A DNA stretch of 44,960 nt from Streptomyces adustus. Its GTDB lineage: Bacteria; Actinomycetota; Actinomycetes; Streptomycetales; Streptomycetaceae. Where the stretch lies: assembly GCF_009377175.1 (NCBI RefSeq), contig NZ_VJZD01000054.1, positions 1-44,960 of the forward strand, in the 5' to 3' direction. A program made the position numbers and the translations under genes. Shown one piece after another: positions 40,674 to 44,960 of the stretch; the first letter of the stretch is position 1, and each line of letters opens with the position of its first letter. A model generated the notes under the pieces. It did not search any database and was not told where the DNA came from. It worked only from the letters and a program-made list of their open reading frames with translations.

Positions 40674-42532
40674 CGCCGGCCCTCCTCGCCGTGGGTGGCC
40701 CACTCCAGCAGGCCGATGAACGCCCGGTTCAGCAACGCCGAGTCGGCGGGCCGCAGCGGGCGCTGCGCCATCAGCAGCGCCTGTCCGTACAGGGACTCCG
40801 TGGCGGTCCCGATCAGCTCGGCGTCCCGCAGCGAACTGATGCGCCGGACCAGGGGGTTGAGATGGTTGAGCACCAGCTTCGCCCGGGGGGCGCTGCCGCG
40901 CAGCGAACCGAGGATGCCCGCCCACAGGTCGTCGGCCTGCTCCTCCGCCTCCGCCCGCGCCTGCTCGTGCCGGGCCGCCCGGTCGTCCAGGTGCAGAGCG
41001 GGCACGGAGAGCGGATGGAAGGCGCGCAGCACGACATCGCAGCCCAGCGGGTCCAGCTTCGCCCGCGCGGCCGCCAGGAAGCCCGCGAGCGCCAGTTCCT
41101 CGGCCGGGTCGACGGCGTCCAGGTGGGCCGTCACGGTGTCCGCGTCCAGCTCGGCGACCACCGTGCCCGGCCGCACCGACGGCAGCGCCTCGACGAGCTC
41201 GCTGTCGTACGTGTAGCCGCCGTTGATCACGCCCACGCCCTGCGCGGAGGCGATCGGCGCGACCTGGCGGTACTCCTCGACGGTCCGGGTGAAGTGGACC
41301 ACCGGGTGCCGCTGCGCGAACTCCTCCAGCGACAGCCGTCCGTCGGTCGTCTCGAACGGCAGCCACGGCAGCATCGTGCGCAGCATCTCGGCGTCGTGCC
41401 GGGCCAGCGCCTTCACACCGAGGTAGTGCACGGACAGGAAGGCCGCCAGTCGCTCCGGATCACCGGCCGCCAGCCCGGTCAGCCACGCCCGGATCCGCTC
41501 GCCGAGCGCCTCGCGCACCGCGGCCAGCGTCTCGTCCTCGTACAGCGACTCGCGCGACGCCGTGGGCCGCAGACTGTCCGTGTCCAGCACACAGCGCACG
41601 AAGAAGGCCCAGTCGGGCAGCAGTTGCTCGCCCCGCTCGGTCAGCAGCATGCCCTTGAGATGGACGCGATGACCGGCCCGCTGCGCCGGACTGACCGCCG
41701 ACGGCAGCACGTACGCCACCCCGCGGATCCCGGCCAGCGGCACGTCCAGGTCGACCGAGTCCAGCGGGGTGAACCCGAACAGCCCGTGACAGTGCCGGGC
41801 CAGGGCCACCCGCCGCGCGGTCGGGGACGGGTACGGCCGGTCCCACGGCGCCGGCAGATCGGTGACCGCCTCGTCGCCCACCCGCACGTCGTACGGCAGC
41901 AGCGACCCGAAGTCCCGCGCCAGCGCCAGGACGCGCGCCTCGGTCAGCCACTCCCCGGCCCCGGCCCGCGCCACCAGGTGCACGGTGGTGCCCGGCTCGG
42001 GGCGGGCCTCGTCCGGCAGCGTGCGCACGGTGTACGAACCGTCGTCGGCCGCGGTCCACTCCACGGGCGGGGCGTGCGGGGTGCGGGCGCTGCGGCTGAC
42101 CACCCGGATCCGTTCGGCGACCACGAAACAGGCCAGCAGGCCGATGCCGAACTGGCCGAGGAAGTCGGAGCGGGCCTCCTGGAGACCGTCGGCCCGCTTG
42201 GAGCTGCGGCCGATGGTGGCCAGCAGGCTGTGCACGTCGTCCTCGGTGAGCCCGATCCCGGAGTCCTCGACGCGCAGCGCGCCGCCCTCGGCGAACAGCC
42301 GCACCCGGGCGGGGGCGTCCGGCTGCTCGGCCCGCCGGGCGGTGATCGCGTCCACCGCGTTCTGGAGCAGCTCGCGCAGGTAGACCTTGGGACTGGAGTA
42401 GAGGTGATGGGAGAGCAGGTCGACCAGACCACGCAGGTCGACCTGGAACGTATGAGGTGACTGGGATGCCTGGGATGACTGTGAGGTCTGGGAGTCCATC
42501 GTCGCAGCGCCGCGGGCTGGGGGAGTCTCCAT
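40670..42532 (-). CDS. HSP90-family (HtpG-like) molecular chaperone
   Basis: 620 aa from the ATG at 42532, or 609 from the ATG at 42499; neither has a good ribosome site. After a Ser/Gln-rich start (SQTSQSSQASQ), the GHKL ATPase domain (about 28-220) has the N-box with E54 and N58 in YLRELLQNAVDA, D90-S-G-I-G94, the lid GQFGIGLLACF (126-136) and GTTVHL. The middle domain has the catalytic-loop Arg, R327 in TASRESLYED, matching the SRE motif of HtpG. The C-terminal part (NHLNPLVRRI ... LYGQALL) resembles the dimerisation domain. Length matches HtpG (about 620), but overall similarity looks low, so this is a divergent paralogue. It lacks the EEVD tail that eukaryotic TPR co-chaperones bind. Operon with the TPR gene. 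Confidence 0.9.
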   Translation of the reverse strand: METPPARGAATMDSQTSQSSQASQSPHTFQVDLRGLVDLLSHHLYSSPKVYLRELLQNAVDAITARRAEQPDAPARVRLFAEGGALRVEDSGIGLTEDDVHSLLATIGRSSKRADGLQEARSDFLGQFGIGLLACFVVAERIRVVSRSARTPHAPPVEWTAADDGSYTVRTLPDEARPEPGTTVHLVARAGAGEWLTEARVLALARDFGSLLPYDVRVGDEAVTDLPAPWDRPYPSPTARRVALARHCHGLFGFTPLDSVDLDVPLAGIRGVAYVLPSAVSPAQRAGHRVHLKGMLLTERGEQLLPDWAFFVRCVLDTDSLRPTASRESLYEDETLAAVREALGERIRAWLTGLAAGDPERLAAFLSVHYLGVKALARHDAEMLRTMLPWLPFETTDGRLSLEEFAQRHPVVHFTRTVEEYRQVAPIASAQGVGVINGGYTYDSELVEALPSVRPGTVVAELDADTVTAHLDAVDPAEELALAGFLAAARAKLDPLGCDVVLRAFHPLSVPALHLDDRAARHEQARAEAEEQADDLWAGILGSLRGSAPRAKLVLNHLNPLVRRISSLRDAELIGTATESLYGQALLMAQRPLRPADSALLNRAFIGLLEWATHGEEGRR

Positions 42533-42667
42533 GGCGCGGGGTCGGGCGGTCCCGGTGGGGCAGTGACCGCGGGGGATGGCCGGAGCGCGTCATCCTAGGG
42601 CCCGAACAGCCCGCCTGACCAGCGGATTCCCGACACGTATACGGCAATGTCAGTGCGGTGGTGTGCA

Positions 42668-44890
42668 ATGGATCTCGTGCCCGCACTGCAAGAACCCCTG
42701 AAAAAGGTGCTCGGCCCCGCCACCGCGAAGGTGATGGCCGAGCACCTCGGCCTGCACACCGTCGGCGACCTGCTGCACCACTACCCGCGCAGATACGAGG
42801 AGCGCGGCCAGCTCACCCGGCTCGCCGACCTCCCCATGGACGAGCACGTCACCGTGGTCGCCCAGGTCGCCGACGCCCGGCTGCTCACGTTCGCCTCCGC
42901 CAAGGCCCCCCGCGGGAAGGGCCAGCGGCTGGAGGTGACCATCACGGACGGCAGCGGGCGGCTCCAACTGGTCTTCTTCGGCAGTGGCGTTCACAAGCCG
43001 CACAAGGAACTGCTGCCGGGCACCCGGGCGATGTTCGCGGGCAAGGTCTCCGTCTTCAACCACCGCCTCCAACTGAACCACCCGGCCTACGAGCTGCTGC
43101 GCGGCGACGGCGACGGCGCCGAGGAGACGGTCGAGACCTGGGCCGGCGCCCTCATCCCGCTCTACCCCGCCACCGCCAAACTGGAGTCCTGGAAGATCGG
43201 CAAGGCCGTCCAGACCGTGCTGCCCAGCGCCCAGGAGGCCGTCGACCCGCTGCCCGGCTCCCTGCGCGAGGGCCGCGGCCTGGTCTCCCTGCCCGAGGCC
43301 CTGCTGAAGATCCACCGCCCGCACACCAAGGCGGACATCGCCGACGCCCGCGCCCGGCTGAAGTGGGACGAGGCCTTCGTCCTCCAGGTGGCCCTGGCCC
43401 GCCGCCGGCACGCCGACGCCCAGCTGCCCGCCGCCCCCCGCAGACCCGCCGACGACGGCCTGCTCACCGCCTTCGACGACCGTCTCCCGTTCACCCTCAC
43501 CGACGGTCAGCGCAAGGTCTCCAAGGAGATCTTCGACGACCTCGCCACGGACCACCCGATGCACCGGCTGCTCCAGGGGGAGGTGGGCTCCGGGAAGACC
43601 ATGGTCGCCCTGCGCGCCATGCTCGCCGTGGTCGACGCCGGCGGGCAGGCCGCGATGCTCGCGCCCACCGAGGTGCTCGCCCAACAGCACCACCGCTCGA
43701 TCACCGAGATGATGGGCGAACTCGCCGAGGGCGGCATGCTCGGCGGCGCCGAGCGGGCCACCAAGGTGGTGCTGCTCACCGGCTCCATGGGGGCGGCCGC
43801 GAGACGGCACGCGCTGCTCGACCTGATCACCGGCGAGGCCGGGATCGTGATCGGCACCCATGCGCTGATCGAGGACAAGGTCCAGTTCCACGACCTCGGA
43901 CTGGTCGTCGTGGACGAGCAGCACCGGTTCGGCGTCGAGCAGCGCGACGCCCTGCGCGGCCGCGGCAAACAGCCGCCGCACCTGCTCGTCATGACCGCCA
44001 CGCCCATCCCGCGGACCGTCGCGATGACCGTCTTCGGCGATCTGGAGACCTCCGTCCTGGACCAGCTCCCGGCCGGACGCTCGCCCATCGCCAGCCATGT
44101 CGTCCCGGCCGCCGAGAAGCCCCACTTCCTGGCCCGCGCCTGGGAGCGGGTGCGCGAGGAGGTGGGCAACGGCCACCAGGCGTACGTCGTCTGCCCGCGC
44201 ATCGGCGACGAGGAGGACGACCCCAAGGCCGCCAAGGGCAAGAAAAAGCCGTCCCCCGAGGACGAGGCGGAGAAGCGGCCGCCGCTCGCCGTCCTCGACG
44301 TGGCCGCGCAGCTGGCCCGCGGCCCCCTCCAGGGGCTCACGGTGGAGGTGCTGCACGGCCGGATGGCACCGGACGACAAGGACGCCGTCATGCGCCGCTT
44401 CACCGCCGGGGACACCGACGTCCTGGTCGCCACGACCGTGATCGAGGTCGGCGTGAACGTGCCGAACGCCACCGCCATGGTGATCATGGACGCCGACCGG
44501 TTCGGCGTCTCGCAGCTGCACCAGCTGCGCGGCCGCGTCGGCCGTGGCTCGGCGCCGGGGCTGTGTCTGCTGGTCAGCGAGATGCCGGAGGCGAGCCCGG
44601 CCCGCCAGCGGCTGAACGCGGTGGCCTCCACCCTGGACGGCTTCGAGCTCTCCCGCATCGACCTCGAACAGCGCCGCGAGGGCGACGTCCTCGGCCAGGC
44701 CCAGTCCGGCGTCCGCTCCAGCCTGCGGGTGCTCGCCGTCATCGAGGACGAGGAGGTCATCGCCGAGGCCCGCGAGGAGGCGGTCGCGGTCGTCGCCGCC
44801 GACCCCGACCTGGAGCATCTCCCCGGTCTGCGCACGGCCCTGGACGCCCTGCTGGACGAAGACCGGGAGCAGTACCTGGAAAAGGGCTGA
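42668..44890 (+). CDS. recG: ATP-dependent DNA helicase RecG
   Basis: 740 aa from the ATG before DLVPALQEPL; an ATG seven codons earlier is less likely. RecG remodels stalled replication forks and branch-migrates Holliday junctions. The wedge/OB domain (about 1-180) contains VGDLLHHYPRRYEERG. The helicase core has Walker A GEVGSGKT (about 304-311), DEQHRFG (motif II), TATPIPRT (motif III), TTVIEVGVNVPNA and QLHQLRGRVGRG (motifs V-VI). The C-terminus is the conserved TRG-adjacent region. The insertion KAAKGKKKPSPEDEAEKR at about 515-535 is a low-complexity linker common in actinobacterial RecG. No ribosome site is obvious. Confidence 0.96.
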   Translation: MDLVPALQEPLKKVLGPATAKVMAEHLGLHTVGDLLHHYPRRYEERGQLTRLADLPMDEHVTVVAQVADARLLTFASAKAPRGKGQRLEVTITDGSGRLQLVFFGSGVHKPHKELLPGTRAMFAGKVSVFNHRLQLNHPAYELLRGDGDGAEETVETWAGALIPLYPATAKLESWKIGKAVQTVLPSAQEAVDPLPGSLREGRGLVSLPEALLKIHRPHTKADIADARARLKWDEAFVLQVALARRRHADAQLPAAPRRPADDGLLTAFDDRLPFTLTDGQRKVSKEIFDDLATDHPMHRLLQGEVGSGKTMVALRAMLAVVDAGGQAAMLAPTEVLAQQHHRSITEMMGELAEGGMLGGAERATKVVLLTGSMGAAARRHALLDLITGEAGIVIGTHALIEDKVQFHDLGLVVVDEQHRFGVEQRDALRGRGKQPPHLLVMTATPIPRTVAMTVFGDLETSVLDQLPAGRSPIASHVVPAAEKPHFLARAWERVREEVGNGHQAYVVCPRIGDEEDDPKAAKGKKKPSPEDEAEKRPPLAVLDVAAQLARGPLQGLTVEVLHGRMAPDDKDAVMRRFTAGDTDVLVATTVIEVGVNVPNATAMVIMDADRFGVSQLHQLRGRVGRGSAPGLCLLVSEMPEASPARQRLNAVASTLDGFELSRIDLEQRREGDVLGQAQSGVRSSLRVLAVIEDEEVIAEAREEAVAVVAADPDLEHLPGLRTALDALLDEDREQYLEKG

Positions 44891-44960
44891 CCCCCACCCG
44901 GAGCCGGACCGGTCCGTTCCGGGACCGCAGACGGCCCCGGACGCCACCGGCCCACCCGCC
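44891..44960 (+). other. Short tail after recG
   Basis: 70 bp of GC-rich non-coding sequence to the window end. An 8-bp-class complementarity (CCGGACCGGTCCG around 44905-44917) may belong to a terminator; too little is visible to decide. Confidence 0.3.

Noticed and set aside
40670..40700. EEVD-type TPR-binding tail on the HSP90
   Set aside because: The protein ends THGEEGRR, which lacks the MEEVD motif, so eukaryote-like TPR clamp docking is not supported.

Overview
The window is a 45-kb piece of a high-GC actinobacterial chromosome, almost certainly Streptomyces. The evidence is the very GC-rich third codon positions, frequent GTG starts, two complete conservons (cvnABCD), a Lys/Ala-rich-tailed HU protein (HupS), NdgR-leuCD, a split acyl-CoA carboxylase with an epsilon subunit (accB-accE), and gene order that recalls the S. 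coelicolor SCO5535-SCO5566 region (accB ... cvn2, cvn1 ... gltX ... ndgR-leuCD-hupS ... gpsA-ddl-thiL-rpmB-recG; recalled from memory, not searched). I see no IS element, phage gene, integrase, CRISPR array or rRNA.

Layout. 1-4.3 kb: an accessory-looking stretch with a secreted trypsin (SprT type), a MarR regulator divergent from an FUSC-type membrane protein, a YceI protein with a palindromic operator, and a secreted small protein carrying M15/VanX-like zinc-peptidase motifs. 4.5-6.5 kb: accB and accE for malonyl-CoA synthesis. 6.6-17.2 kb, minus strand: two tandem conservons, each reading sensor-kinase-like CvnA, roadblock CvnB, DUF742 CvnC and GTPase CvnD. The B and D proteins of the two sets are nearly identical while the A proteins have diverged. 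17.8-21.4 kb: a 63-aa two-motif mini-protein divergent from cvnA1, an FAH-family hydrolase overlapping gltX, and a HAD phosphatase. 21.5-22.0 kb: a five-tRNA array Gln-Glu-Glu-Gln-Glu. 22.1-27.8 kb: MerR/DUF4188 divergent pair, ndgR divergent from leuCD, a small hypothetical gene, and hupS. 27.8-31.9 kb: cofC with a cold-shock-like small gene, divergent from plsC-gpsA, then ddl. 31.9-35.3 kb: a 0.6-kb gene-free repeat tract, a DUF3515 lipoprotein, a stand-alone AsnC/Lrp ligand domain, and thiL-thiD. 35.4-44.9 kb: zinc-type rpmB, a FakA/YloV-like kinase, an HSP90-family ATPase and large TPR protein read as one operon on the opposite strand, then recG.

How the genes work together. AccB/AccE feed fatty-acid and polyketide precursors, and PlsC and GpsA supply phospholipid backbone chemistry. 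GltX charges the tRNA-Glu encoded just downstream. NdgR probably controls leuCD through a dyad in the shared promoter. The conservons are membrane-associated signalling modules. The most intriguing unit is the translationally coupled HSP90-TPR gene pair lying between the fakA-like gene and recG: it looks like a bacterial chaperone with a dedicated partner. Second is the mini-protein with two ANPRRT motifs beside cvn1.
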